Shown here in pieces: positions 1 through 12,790 of a stretch of DNA of 64,000 nucleotides (within the stretch, counting starts at the first letter, position 1; every line of letters begins with the position of its first letter). The stretch is from Patiria pectinifera. Lineage: Eukaryota; Echinodermata; Asteroidea; Valvatida; Asterinidae. Below the pieces are notes generated by a model. The model saw only the letters and a list, made by a program, of their open reading frames with translations. It searched no databases and had not been told where the DNA came from. Location of the stretch: contig CM057136.1 of NCBI GenBank assembly GCA_029964075.1, positions 11,656,001 through 11,720,000 of the forward strand. The letters are read 5' to 3'. The translations under genes were made by a program, and so were the position numbers.

Positions 1-116
1 AGCGTCCCAGGGCCAGGCCCAACAGAGCCTTCCTGATACAACTGGGCGATCTGGAGAGAGACTTGTTCGGGAAGAAGATCACTGATGTGGATGAGATCTG
101 GATGAATTTGAGTTAA
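1..116 (+). CDS. 3'-terminal coding segment of an unidentified protein gene (partial)
   Basis: Reading from base 3 the frame is open for 37 codons and ends in TAA at 114-116. The peptide contains the run AFLIQLGDLERDLFGKK and ends DEIWMNLS. The segment is GC-richer than what follows, has mixed hydrophobic/charged composition without low complexity, and changes abruptly to AT-rich sequence after the stop, all as expected of a final coding exon plus 3' UTR. The start lies outside the window, and I cannot tell whether base 1 is inside an exon or near a splice acceptor. I do not recognise the family. A chance open frame of 37 codons is possible, but composition and the sharp boundary argue for a real gene end. 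Confidence 0.55.
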   Translation, partial: RPRARPNRAFLIQLGDLERDLFGKKITDVDEIWMNLS

Positions 117-670
117 AGAACCCAGGAAAAAGGAGTGGAATAGACCGATCCATCAGCCCCATGTTTTTTTTACCAGTCACAACCACGAGTAATGGCGAAG
201 TGTGCACATGTGTCCAACATGCGTGCACGTGATGTGCATGTGATGTGCATGTGATGTGCATGTCTGGAACATGCGGTGTGGTATTGAAAGGGTGCGCATG
301 TTGTTAACCACATGCGCAGCCGGCGGGGCCTAACGGATCGGTCTGTTGTACAGTATATGTACATGTATGTAATTCGTTGCAAGTCAGTACTAGCCAATCA
401 CAAGTCATCCGGCTCAAGTCGAGTAAAGAGCTGTTCAAGTGCACTGTGCAAAGGCCAACTTTTGTTAATGGTCAGCCCTGTTACTTGTGGCCTGCCTCTT
501 GATTGTTTTGAGATTGACTTGTGATTGATGTGACTTCAACTCTAGGAGACAGTATCAATTATTTAGGGTTAAGTGTGGTCAATTTTTTGTTCTTCTTTTT
601 AAGACTGAGGGCAAAGCTATGAACCACTTCACGTTTTGTTTATACAGCTTCTATATTACATTAAAGATTT
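117..670 (+). other. probable 3' UTR and downstream flank of the gene ending at 116
   Basis: AT-rich sequence following the stop codon. A possible polyadenylation hexamer ATTAAA lies at 660-665 in a T/A-rich context; no closer AATAAA was seen. An 11-bp unit (TGATGTGCATG) is repeated three times in tandem at 230-262. UTR assignment is inferred from position only. Confidence 0.3.
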
Positions 671-1380
671 TTTAAAATCATTTTGGATTAATTTTTAAAA
701 AAGTGGGTTATGACATAGATTGGTCTACACAAAAAACAAAACACATTTCCTCTTGTACATGTAGTTACTTGTCATGCTTGTAGTTCATCAACAGGTTTCA
801 AATTTACTAACACAGGATGTTGGAATATGACATGAACAAGCCTGAGAGTTTGACTGACAATGAGCCTGATCAATGTTATAGAGTGTGTTATATGAGTTTA
901 GATGGCCAGTTTGCTGATATACACGTGTACTTTGTGAACTAATCGTTTCTTTCCATAACTAAGGGACTATAGTGTCTTTTTTGTGTAATACTGCACATGT
1001 TTCAATCTTAACAGTATTATTGTTGATTGCAATCGACATGCTAATGCCTACATGTACATGCACATGTAAATACATTTACATTTACATGTACATCATTTAA
1101 CATTTTATTATGTAGCTTTGTATATATATTGTAGTACTCTTGCTTTGAAAATACAAAAATCACACGAGCCATAGTTTGAATCACACCCAGACTGACATCA
1201 GGATTGGGTCTGAAGTCCCTTCCTGATTTTATGGGTTCTCCACGTTAACATTTAATCAGGGAATTTCGTCTCTGAAGTTAGCACTTGTCCTCTCCATATA
1301 TATTTTTTTTTTAGCTTTAGAGTTGCAGTACCTTTGTAGGCACCTATTGAAAACATTGCTTCATCACAAGTAAGGAAGGA
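671..1380. other. intergenic stretch, no gene seen
   Basis: No coding signal on either strand. It contains a cluster of overlapping TACATGTA/TTACATTTACATG words near 1050-1092 that can fold on themselves, of the type scattered over the whole window. Confidence 0.5.
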
Positions 1381-1459
1381 ACAAAGAGCCCATTATTGAT
1401 GTACAAACTATGTGTAACTAGCCTCAACCATCTAGTTTAGTTTTAAACCAGTATATATT

Positions 1460-1860
1460 TAAATTGAAATATTTTACTGATACATGTATATTTCTTTATC
1501 GTTTGCAACAGTTATATAAAACATGTGCCCTTTTAGCTTCTCAGACCTTCAGATACAAACTAGCATCAACCATCCACTTTCAACCCCCCCCCCATGCTGT
1601 ACAGTGTACATATTTCTATTCGAATATAGTACTAATATACTTTTCCCCATATATTTGCTTTATAGTTTGCAACAGTGCTATAACATGTGCTCAAACTAAC
1701 CTCCACTATAAGCCACTTTCAAACCGTCCTTCATGCTGTACATTGTACTTATGTCAATTAAAATATTTTTAACATAATAGTTTTGTAAATTTAATTTTTG
1801 CTTTATAGTTTGCAACAGTGTGTGTGCTCTTTTAGCCTCCCAGAACAAAGTACATTCTAT
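1460..1860. repeat. degenerate tandem repeat, unit about 145-165 bp
   Basis: The landmark GTTTGCAACAGT recurs at about 1501, 1665 and 1808. Between landmarks the same order of words returns: CATGTGC(CC)TTTTAGC, ACAAACTAGC or equivalent, CACTTTCAA, then CATGCTGTACA(G/T)TGTAC. Spacing of 164 and 143 bp shows roughly 2.5 diverged copies. The short open frames across it are products of the repeat. A C-tract interrupts the first copy. Confidence 0.65.
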
Positions 1861-1976
1861 GTTAGGTACAAAATATATTTCAATCATTAATTTAAAGGCA
1901 TAGACTATATATATATATATTTTTATTTGCTGATGTGCTATTAATAGTGGGGTAGATAGGGAAAAATTTTAGGGGA

Positions 1977-2254
1977 ATTGTGCCTTTGATGATACAAGCA
2001 TGGGATTTGGCACACACAGTATGTCACAGGAAAGTTATTTAGCTATAGGGCTATCGCAGATTTGCAGATTTGTCCTTTGAAAAAAAATTGGTAGAATAAC
2101 AAACATTTTTAAAAAAATTCAAAATGGCTGCCATTGCTTGTTATTCTACTTATATTTTTTCAAAGGAAAAATCTGCGATGGCCCTATAGCCAAATATCTT
2201 CTTGTGACATACTCTGTGTGCCAAATGCCATGCTTGTATCATCAAAGGCACAAT
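1977..2254. mobile_element. foldback (palindromic) MITE-like element, 278 bp
   Basis: The left arm begins ATTGTGCCTTTGATGATACA and continues through words such as GGCACACA, TATGTCACA and AGGGC(T)ATCGCAGAT. The right arm is its reverse complement, ending TGTATCATCAAAGGCACAAT. The arms are over 100 bp each, imperfect, and close on a short AT-rich loop around 2100-2130. There is no transposase ORF. I could not define a target-site duplication, so the superfamily is open. Confidence 0.75.
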
Positions 2255-2599
2255 CCCATCACCTATATATGCTATACAGTGTACAGCTGTTTAGTATGTC
2301 CACATTTCATTTTGTTTTTGACAGATAAGGATATGCAATGTACTACTGTTTTATATTATTCCTTTTGTTTGATTACTTTATTTAAATCAAATTCACCCTT
2401 GAAGGAAGTTTCTTGCAAAAAAATTGTCAATAAAAAAAATATGCACAAAATATACTCAAGTACTTGTACAAATCGTGTAATTCATGTGTTGATATAAGCT
2501 TTAAGAAACCATTTAGAAAGAACAGGGTTCCCATCTACTCTGGAAGTCAAGGAAACCTTGAGAGTTTCCATTATATTTTTTCCAGTCGGGGAAATCTCG

Positions 2600-4690
2600 A
2601 GGAATTTGACAGTGACCCATAAGGGAAAGGCTTTCGCCAGTTTGGCGTATGTGCATCTTTTGAATTGAAATTTCGGCTAAACATTGGTCGTACTATATAA
2701 CACAACACCGTTGAAAATCGTGAGAAATCGACAAACAATACAAATAATTTAGTGTGTTTAGCGCGAAAATTCAATCTAAAGTGTTAATTTGTTTTCAAAA
2801 GAGGGCGCGCTACACAAAATAGTGGTCGGTGCAGCATACGTATACATAGGGTTGCAGACCAGTAAATAAGCTGCCATAGACCCCAATGATAAATTCCCCC
2901 ACTTCAAAAAATCAGGAAAGATACAACTCTCCAAGATATTCGAGACACGCATCGAATTAAAGCTAATTTTCGTCATCTTTCATTTTCTTTTCAATTTTTG
3001 GGGGTTAACTGATGGCTTTTAGGAGAAATTTCCATCCGAAGATGATCACCCCTTAAAATGATCATGAATCCCATCGCCATTTTGAAAAACGACGCCTACA
3101 CTCCATTGTAAAATAGAGCCTAATATCAACCACATTTCACAGAAATAAGAGCTCGCAGTCCTCTGCACGGCTTCCAACCTTCTTTTTTACAAATCATCAA
3201 GTTCACGGCCTTTAAAATGCTCTACTGAAGAATTTGATTTGACCGGCGTAGACAATTTCGAACCGCCCTCTTTTGGAAGAAATTGATGTTGGTAAAATGT
3301 ACGGGAGTGCCCTTACACACTGTAGTTTTTGTTTTTGTTGTATTAATTTTGTTCTTCAACGGTTTCCGTCGAATTTCAGAAGTATGGTGTCGTATATCAC
3401 AACCAATTATTGGACGCAATTTCAATTCAATGCAATGTGTTTTTCTTGAGTTATCGTCTCCACAAAGAGTGCTTTCTTGTTGTTCAATTAAAGTTGACTT
3501 GAATTTGGATTGAATTTTTCGCGATTAGTACACTGTATTTCTTTAAATCATATTAAAATTATTATACAAGGGTTCTCGTCGATTTTCAACGATTTTTTGT
3601 CCTATGTCCCAAACAATTATTAGACGAAATTTCAATTCAGTGCAATGTGTTTTTCTTGCGTTATCGTCTCCACAAAGTGTTTTATTTTTGTTCACTTTAA
3701 AGTCGACTTCGTTTGGGCAGATCGTGTTCCGCGTTGTGACCAGTATTTGTGTAGCGCGCCCTCTTTTGGAGGAAATCGATTTTGGGACAATGTACGGGAG
3801 TACCCTTTACACACTAGTTTTTGTTTTTGTTGTATTAATTTTGTTCTTCAACGGTTTCCGTCGAATTTCAAATGCATTGTGTCGTATATCACGATCAATT
3901 ACTGCAGACTGGACGAAATTTCTGTTCAGTGCGATGTGTTTTTCTTGAGTTATCGTCTCCACAAAGAGTGCTTTCTTAAGCTTGTTCAATTAAAAGTGAC
4001 TTGAATTTGGATTGAATTTTTCGCCATTAGTACATTGTATTTCATTAAATCCTATTAAATTTATTCTTCAAGGGTTCTCGTCGATTTTCAATACTTTTGT
4101 GTCCTATGTCCCGAACAGTTATTAGACGAAATTTCAATTCAGTGCAATGTGTTTTGCTTGAGTTATCGTCTACACAAAGTGTGTTTCATATTTGTTCACT
4201 TAAAGCCGACTTCGTTTGGGCAGAGAGTGATCCGCGTTGACGGAAGTCTTTACGGTTGCAGACCAGTAAATAAATTTCCATAGACCCCATTGATAAATGC
4301 CCCCACTTCAGAAATTCTGGAAAAATGCTCACAACTCTTTGAGGTGTTCAAGACGTACATCAAATTAAAGCTTATATCATCATCTTTCATTTTCTGTGTA
4401 ATTTGCTCGGGGTTAACTGATGACTTTTGGGAGAAAGTTTCATGCAAAGATGATCACCCCTAAAAGCAGTCCGGAAGCCCATCGCCATTTTGAAAATTGA
4501 CGCCTACGCTCCATTGCAAAATATAGCCATTTAAGGGCGTAATTTCATCCACATTTTACAGAAATACGAGCTTGCAATCCTCTGCACGGCTTCCAACCTT
4601 CTTTTTTACAAATCATCAAGATCACGGCCTTCAAAATGCTCTGCAAATCGTGATTTGGCCGGTGTAGGCAATTTCGGACCGGCGATTTAC
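2600..4690. repeat. composite direct and inverted repeat block
   Basis: Two diverged copies of unit A lie in the same orientation at about 2851-3265 and 4255-4681; both begin GTTGCAGACCAGTAAATA and end near a CAATTTCG(A/G)ACCG word. Between them sit two tandem copies of unit B (3265-3757 and 3758-4250, period about 493 bp), each starting GCCCTCTTTTGGA. Unit B contains an internal half-repeat (ATTTCAATTCA(G/A)TGCAATGTG appears several times). The segment 2655-2830 matches part of unit B in inverted orientation, including AAGAGGGCGCGCTACAC. Open frames here are repeat shadows; no transposase, reverse transcriptase or known domain was seen. Confidence 0.75.
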
Positions 4691-7600
4691 TGGCCTGCAC
4701 CCATCAACACGTGATGCTACACTATTGAACAAAAAGAACAAACTTGTTTTCGATAAACTAGTCAAGAAATATACAATGTACGAAATTGAGATTTCGTGCA
4801 TCGATTGTCTACGATGTGTAACATCAGGAGAACGCATATTATGAGAAACCGTGGAACAATAAATATAATATGGTCGCAACAATGTAGTGTTTTAAACGCG
4901 AAAAATCCACGTTGACTTCCATGAGGATTTTCTCGACTCTTAGGCTTATACTTTTGTGTCCAACTCAGTGGGCACCCGTTCCCCCTTCTCCCCCACCCCC
5001 TTCTTCCAAGCCCACTTAAAGCCTGTAGTGGCGCCCAGTGCGCCTCCCCCCCCCCCCCATCCCCTTAGAAATTAGAGGATTCCAAAATAGCGCTGCTTTT
5101 ATGATTGTTAAAACTCATTTGAGATTCCATTATTACAGAAGTTCTCCCTACAAATCGGACCCCATTCACGCCACTGTCAACGATAACGGGTTTCCAAGCC
5201 CCAGTCTCCAGTCGAATCGGACGACACGACCTGCAAAAAGATACATTATAGGCCCTATTAATTATTGGTAAATAATAATTTATTCCGCTACGTCCATTAC
5301 TCATTAAGCTTAGTATCTAGTTCGTGTCACTTGGAACTATCATCAGCCCTAGCTCCTCCCAATTTCTTTCATTATCATTTTGCCGATCTCGGCATTCAAC
5401 ACAACCCCTGATCTCTGATGCGTGTGAATCACATTCACGCGATCAAAATTAATTGCTGTAGTTTTTGTTTGTTCAAAGAATTGTCCGGTATGTAATCCGT
5501 GGTTCAATACCAAAGAGATAAAGCGACTTGATAAAAAAAAATAAACACCATCATGTCCAATACACCGTTTTCGCGCGGGAGCTATAGGCTGATTACCGAA
5601 TCAGCGCCATCTGTTTTCTTTGTGATGTAAACATTTCTAAATCGGTACACAATACATCTACTAATTGCCCAAATTGTGAAAAATGAGGCACAAAGGTTAA
5701 CGCCAGCCACCTCATGATACAATTCAGACACGCTCTTCCTTACAAGCATCGTTTTTTTTGTCATTCAAGTCAACACGGTTATCAGGTAGTACTAGTGTGC
5801 CTGTACCTATGGTAATAACCGACGCAGTGTAATGTTGTTGACTCTTCGAATCCGAAGTCCAAACTATTTCGGCTGTCTTTTTCCCCTTTGGGGCTTTTAT
5901 TGTTGCCGGCTGGGTAACTACAGTACACACAACTCACAGAGTCGATTTGTTCATGTTGTGTGCATGGAGGGACATACATTGTTGTAGCTAGACACATAGA
6001 CTCGAATGTTTCTCTTCTTGGTCAGGTTGAGCCATTTTTTTGATATTCATAATCTGGAGACAGGATGATTCTTGCCACAAGGTAAGTAGACCTACTAATT
6101 AGTGATGTTGCTTTAACTATAAGTATCAAATTAGAGTAGGAAATGATTTGCGTTTATTATCAAACGTGACGCAGAGGGTAATTGTACGTGTGCCTATTCA
6201 TATATTGCAGTATGTGAGGAATTATTTCAACCCGACGCCCCTTAAATCATAATATTATGATCCACTGTGTTTAATGAACCGTGCATCAAAATGTTAAAGA
6301 CATAAGCACTCAGTCTGGCGAATCTGTAATTAGGCACAGGTCTCCTCCTAATTCGACACAAACCAAAGGCCTATATAAGAGTTTTTCCTTTTTTTCATTG
6401 ATTAACACGGTGTGCCTTTTCAACTTGAGAAGTGGGCTCGGGTATAGATTTTGTTTCATCCTTGTGAAAGATTGGGGCTATGCTACATTGTCCTGCATTT
6501 GTGTTGTCCTACATGAAGTCAGAGGGCCGTAAATGAATTTCACGATAACATAATTTTGGAAACCCGGAAGTATACAAATTACGGCGATACCCATTCGCAC
6601 TCGACCCATAATTCTGACACAATGCATAAGGTCGCCTTTGGCTTAATGTCTACTTTAGAACCTCCCTTGGGTTTATTTATAAGCCCAGTTTATGCAGTTT
6701 CAGGATTCTCTATTATGCAGGTTGTTAAAGGTTGTATACATAATGTACTCCCTGCCAAGTTGATGTATGAACCAAGAAAGTACAATGCTATGCTATTCAG
6801 TCAGAGATTGAATTTCGAAGAAAAGTAACTCCATTTGAAACCTCGTATCACCGCAGAAATTGCGTTAAACTGTCAAAAAGACCATTAGAATGGTAATGGA
6901 AAGGTGAGTCCATGACTATGACTGTCATTGATCGTCAAATCAAACACGTTAACCCCCCCCCCCCCATCCTTCCCTAAAAGGGGGTGAGCGTCGGCTACAC
7001 TCCAATTTATGATGAAAAGCGTGTACATTTTTGGGGGGGAAATGGCGAAAAACAATTGGCAGACAACATGACTAAAATCAACCGCACTCCAGCGACTTCA
7101 TCTAAAGGCGATTCATTTCATCGGCATCATTATTAGTATATATTGCACACTGGTATGGATAAAGGTTCAGAGCTGTGACTTTAATGTTAGTATTCACTTA
7201 GAATTAGACGAGACCACACAAACAGTATTTTGTTTGCTGTTTCGTCCTAGTGACATTTTGATGATCGTTGACCCATGACGTTAAACGTAATCACCTCCTA
7301 TACTGGTATTAGTCGGGAATTTTAAAGATAACACGCATTCCAATATTAACTTCGCCAAGTTGCAACAGGAGTAATTTTTATGGCTTCTCATGTCGTTTTT
7401 TAAGTGTATGATTATGATAGGCCCATATAGACTTGCGAGTTGAAAGCCAAAAAAAGTTGGGAAAAAAAGTCAATATAATGAGAATTTTTCTACTAATTAC
7501 TTTGAAATTTGCTGTTGTCTCTTTTTTTATATAAAGTAAATTGTATTTGCACGACTTAATTGTAAGATATTGAAATGAAAGGTCTTTTTTTCTATTTCAA

Positions 7601-10600
7601 TCGTTAATACTTGTATCAAGCAAATATGTTGTACGATAACCACAGAAATTTGTTTTGCAGATTGTGATACCAAAATAAGTACGCCAGTAAATATTAAACT
7701 GATTTATTTTTCAGCAAAAAAACTGACAAAAGATTAACCAACCCACAACAATCGATCGGAGACGATTGTTCGATTATCACCAATTATAAGAGGACCTTTT
7801 GGCTATGTTTTACTCGCTTGTTTGTTCGTGAAAACAAGCCCCTCCACAGATTTGTGATACCGTGGCGCAATAATTGCTTGTTTTACCCCCAAATGCGGTG
7901 CACGCACTCACTTCAATGCCTGGAAACCCAGAACGCAAGAGACCTATAATGCGGTAAATAGTACGGGCCAGAGAATAACACACTTGATGAAATCTGCTAC
8001 CTTTTTGTCGGTTGTGTTTGCCTTTTAATCTGGGGTTGGTTACTTTAGAACTCGTCGGATTGTCGAGACACAGGCAATGAGTTTCCAGGGCAGAGGAACA
8101 CCCTGAACAAACAGGGTTTAGTCGGTCAGTCGAACAGTCAACTGTTCGATTTGTCACGGTTTTTCAAAAATCAAAAACATGTATACATGTATTTTAAAAT
8201 ATAAATTTTGTTCACTGGGCCCTAAAAGGCAGTCGGTGACACCAAACATTTCATGCCGTCTCTTGTCCTAACTTTCAGAAACTGTTTCACCCACGGTCAA
8301 ACGATTTCCTGTGTAACATTTTGTTCAAGTGTTTTCGTTGTTTAAAAATCGATTTGATCAAAGGTTGAGTGATGCCCTGATGCAAGAAATTAGCTGGTTC
8401 GCTTTCTCGTCATGATAAGGGTATATAGCGCCCCCATTCGTGATTTTGCCCGTTGCTTATCGGATCAGGACCGTCGCACTGTTCAGGTCATTATACTATT
8501 ATAGATACAAACAAAAGAAGGAAATGAAACAAACTTTTAATAGAATATCAAGTGTGAGTCAAAATGTCTCAAAAGTGTACTTTTAGAGAGGGTAGCAAAC
8601 GAGTTTAGCACGCTATGGCCAAAAACGAAACAAGCCTGTAGACACTACGTCAACTTTTCCACTTTTCTTGATGGAAAAATACTCGTAGCCGACAATTTTT
8701 GGTTTAGCTTCATTGTCTAAAAGCGTTCAGCATGCATGATGTATGGGTTTTTATCCTATTTTGTTCAGGACTCATACATCTGTTTTCAAGAGCATTAATA
8801 TATGATATAATAATTTACATTTAAAAGGTTCATTATTATGCCTATTTTTTCTGTGTTATCGTCACTGTTGTATGTACACTGTAACATAATGTACATAACC
8901 GCTCTTTTGTACATCATTTCTCGGTCAACACTCTTAACCTCAAACGGTCGTACATTTTTATGTCCTGTCCTAGCGTCTCTCTCTTTCGTGCCCTAACCAC
9001 GGAATTTGACATGACGATACTTAACCAGTGGATGGAGCGCGGCAACGAATCCATCAAATAAATTGTGACTCCGTCTCCAGCGGACGGTACGTACCCGCAA
9101 ATCGCCGCTGGGCCCCCGATGCCTCACAACGAACGGCCCGGCCCGGCTGACGCGAAGAGATATTGGTCTGCTCGGTAAATTGACAGGAAGCGAGGATTTG
9201 TAAGCCCGGCTATCCCTTCAAGCCATATGCATTTTCTGTCCGAAGGAATCTAGAAACAAAAACACACAGGGATTCGATCTTCCGGAAGAATAAGGAAAAA
9301 AAAAATTGCGTCTTGTATATATGAATTATGAATGATGCGTAACACATTTGTTTTAAAATGCATAAATTGGAACGCCAAGTAGTCGGGAAATCTTCATGAA
9401 TATTTCAGTTGTTCTAGTTTTCTCGGCAATATGGCATTGCCATCCCAGCTTACTGTGCATTCGAAAACGACAAGTCATGTGGAATGAATAAATATGGTGT
9501 TTATTTGTCGCAATTTTTTTTGGGGGGGGGTATCCCAGTTTACGCCATAAAATACAAATTCCTTGTTAAAAGGTAAATAAAGTGTTCTAATACAAAAGAA
9601 TAATCCATAAAAGACACTGTGCAAATATCGAAAACACTTAGTGATCAACAAGTATTACGAAAACTCAAAGGTACAACAACCCTCTTTGGTGGTCACAAAA
9701 TAATTTTCAATTTTTGCCAATTCCGGGTAGAAGTTTAATGATGGCCGCCGCAACGAAATGACGCCCAAGCTTTGTTGGAAAAAAAGCCCTGTGTTCCTTG
9801 GAGGACCGACACGCTCAGGCTCTTTACATCAACATTTGTTTTGGTTACATCACTTGTAATATCAATCCTTCTACAAACACAAAACTCTCAACATGAAAGA
9901 TGCCTGTTACATTATTTGGAGAGAAGTAGTCAACTTCCTTTTTTACGGAGACTTTACAGTGACGTTGTGTGGACTTGTGCGTGTTATAATAAAAGGAGCA
10001 TGGAGATATAGTAGCTCTATAAATTGGAACCATAAGAAATGGTACACAATACGTTTGCGGCTATAGGAAAATCTAGCTGGTTTTATCACCATTTTGTGGG
10101 GTTGTTTCACTAAAGCCACACATTACATCTTAATGGTTTGATGCGAAATGCATATTGCCCATTATGTGCCAGATGAAATGACCACGAAAAATAGTGATTA
10201 ATTCCGAGCTGCACACGTATGTCGTAAGCGTACTATTTCTACTATATGTCACATGCAAATCCGTGTGTCTTGGTCATTTCTGGACATCAAGGCTCTCGGT
10301 AATCCCGGCAGGACCCATCAGTCTTTCGAAGATGTTACAAAGACAAAAGTTGAGGTTTCCGATCTGACGTCCGTTTTGAGAAAGAGACCAGAATGGGAAT
10401 GGCTTTGATTATGGCTATCGGAACAAGGAATTAGTAAGCATGCCACGGGTAGCTCAATTTCGCGCATTGCCGGCGGGTTCAATAAACGACAGAGCGATAA
10501 GGGAGCCAGACCCATGAAGAGCGGACTGATGACACCTTCCGTGGTAACGTTGTATAAACCGCAGTCTCGAGACGCGCGGTGGGCCAACCCTAAGCCCGCA

Positions 10601-11400
10601 GGGGCGAGGTTGGGCAGATCCGGTGACACCCGTTTGTATCGCACGGTGCCTCAGGATCGGTGTCACGATACACGAGGAAAATTGGACTGCGGCAGGTTGA
10701 CACCTCTTTGGCATGATGTCCTCATTTGATTGCCTCTCTCTCTTCAGGGCTCTGATGGTACATGGTTGAGTCGCAGTGGCACAGGGATTTGCCTCATATT
10801 CACTGACAGTTACGTGACCTTTTTGGCGGTGATATTCAACTGAGACAGAGCATTTTTAGTGGTGCTACGGGAGTGCGACCGTCGCTGGGGATAAAAAGAA
10901 GGGAGGGGCAGAAGTTCGTGTTTTTAAAACGAATGGCGATGCCACCACTCCGACCCAGTTCCTTCGCATATGGTTATATCGGTCGAAGTTTCTTTTAAAC
11001 CACTTCGGGCGCCCAGGATTCATGCAAAATTCAAAAGTGTAACAGTTGCAAGTTTGCTGGCCTGATTCCCAAGATTAGCCCCTGTTGAAATGAGTAATCG
11101 GTATGGACAGGCCAGACCTTAACCGTATAATTTGTTTTGGATTAAAGGTGTGATAGATATGAAATGTAACTCGAGAATGTTGGGTGGTAAAGTATTTTAA
11201 TTTAGGAATGGGTAAGGTCGACGACGCAGGTGCATTTTCATCTTCCCAAAATATTAGACAATCAATTATCTGTTTAAATTTTTTAACGTCGTGTGCGCTT
11301 TTCGAATTTCAGGTCTTCTCAGATGTTTGAAGGACTACTTACCTCTTTTCGAAGCCTTTTATGATCAGGGGTGTCGCTAAGGGGTTGTACTTATACCAAA
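4691..11400. other. long intergenic stretch without a recognised gene
   Basis: No homology I can name on either strand. Notable contents: C-tracts at about 5047-5058 and 6953-6965; a G-tract preceded by Ts near 9518-9530; CpG-richer patches around 9040-9160 and 10300-10730 with overlapping open frames on both strands. A 68-codon minus-strand frame at 5724-5930 has protein-like composition, as discussed under findings. None carries a recognisable domain or convincing splice context. Confidence 0.5.
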
Positions 11401-11427
11401 TCATTACGGTCGTTCTTGCCCGTGCAG

Positions 11428-11766
11428 AAAGGGCAAGTTCGCGCAACTGAGAACTATTGTTGACAATGGTTAACCAAAGGCTAGTTCGACTAAAGTTGGC
11501 CCGAACTCTGTCTAGTCGACTATGGTTGACTACGCTAGTCGACTATTTGGAACCAGCCTATTGGGCCTGGTTGTATCCGATCGCTGGTTACCAATAGAGA
11601 CGTGCACTCATAACGTAAAGCAGGGAGCCAGGACCCCAATTTTTGCGATGCCATTTTGACCAGCGTTTGACTAGAGACGTTCGCACGTTGCTATTAGTGC
11701 GCAGGCGTAAGTTACGTCACAAATCAACCACTAGTCGACTAATGGTCCTTGCCCGAACTTGCAAAT
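11428..11766. mobile_element. possible short inverted-repeat element
   Basis: GGGCAAGTTCG at 11431 is answered by CGAACTTGC near 11754, and the palindrome TAGTCGACTA or its half occurs repeatedly between them (11512-11550, 11731-11741). This could be a roughly 340-bp MITE. The ends are diverged and no clear target duplication is visible, so the call is tentative. Confidence 0.3.
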
Positions 11767-12612
11767 AACTGTCGGCAAAAGAGTCGCCATAAACAGTGCC
11801 ACCTAGTGGCCGATGGTATCCAGTCTTGAACAACGCCCTCTGGTGTCAGATGATGTGCACGCCAGTTTACGAAATTTGTCCCGTGTCGCACGGGTTCAGA
11901 GTCCCCCTATAAAACTGTCACTCCCTCCTGTATACCTCCTCTCACGTCTACTCATCACTACATCCAGATAAAACTGTTCTCCCTTTAAGTTCATCTTGTA
12001 GTTGTAACTTCTCCTCTTCCCCAGCCCATGTCTTTTTCTAATAATCTCTCATCTTCTTCCTGCCATGCATGCTTTCGTCAGCTCCTGTCGCTAGTCTCCG
12101 GTCGTCCTCTTCACGGCGCCGGTCATTGTAACCGGCCTCGTGAACTGGCTGTCAACATTTTCCTCATCATATGTCAACAGTAATCGCCCACGGTAACCAT
12201 TTGACTCCAATGCATGCATCCTCTCAATTCCGGTCTACCTCCCATTCCCAAAACGGACACCAACAATCCCCTGCTCAGTCTTAATTCTCAAAGCTCTTTT
12301 ATTGCCGTGGCGTCGTACGCAGTCCGACGCCCGCTTGCTAACATCCAAGAGCCAAGTTTGTCTGGCTACCCGTACCCATGAAATACTCAGAGTACTCAAA
12401 TACATGCCTTCCCACTTGTCCTAGATATACAATCTGAGCACATTGCAAAAGAATAAAGAGGACTAGGCCGCAACATAATTTTAATGGTATAATTTTCTAT
12501 TTCAGAGCCTCATCGTACACATAATTCTGCCTATCATCCCGGATCCCGTGAAAAAAAAATATGTCTGTATTGTAATATTCAACAGTCATCCAATCTTGGG
12601 AGAAATCACTGC
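11767..12612. other. intergenic, pyrimidine-rich, no gene seen
   Basis: Bases 11900-12300 are strongly C/T-biased on the + strand, with runs such as CTCCCTCCTGTATACCTCCT. No open frame with recognisable product and no repeat match elsewhere in the window. Confidence 0.45.
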
Positions 12613-12631
12613 CCAACAGCCAGTGTTGTAG

Positions 12632-12790
12632 GTCTCGAGACCGGTCTCGGTCTCGAGACCGGTCTCGGGACCACTTTTTGCTGGTCTTGGTCTCGGTCTC
12701 GGTCTCGGTCTCTGAAGCTGTGGTCTCGGTCTTGGTCTCGGTCTCGGTCCCCTTTGGTCTCGATATTTTGGCTGGTCTCGGGTCGAGACC
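12632..12790 (+). repeat. left subterminal (GGTCTC)n array
   Basis: Imperfect hexamer array GGTCTC/GGTCTT, with a few inverted GAGACC units at its outer edge, sitting directly inside the left end of the hAT-like element. Subterminal repeats in hAT elements are known transposase-binding regions; the role here is inferred. Confidence 0.8.

Noticed and set aside
3283..4004. Three related frames with hydrophobic runs (FVFVVLILFF) as membrane proteins
   Set aside because: They are the same frame repeated in tandem unit B, and the hydrophobic run comes from a T-rich tract.
10318..10729. Overlapping frames on both strands in a GC-richer patch
   Set aside because: No recognisable domain, no convincing splice pair, and openness on both strands is explained by low AT content.
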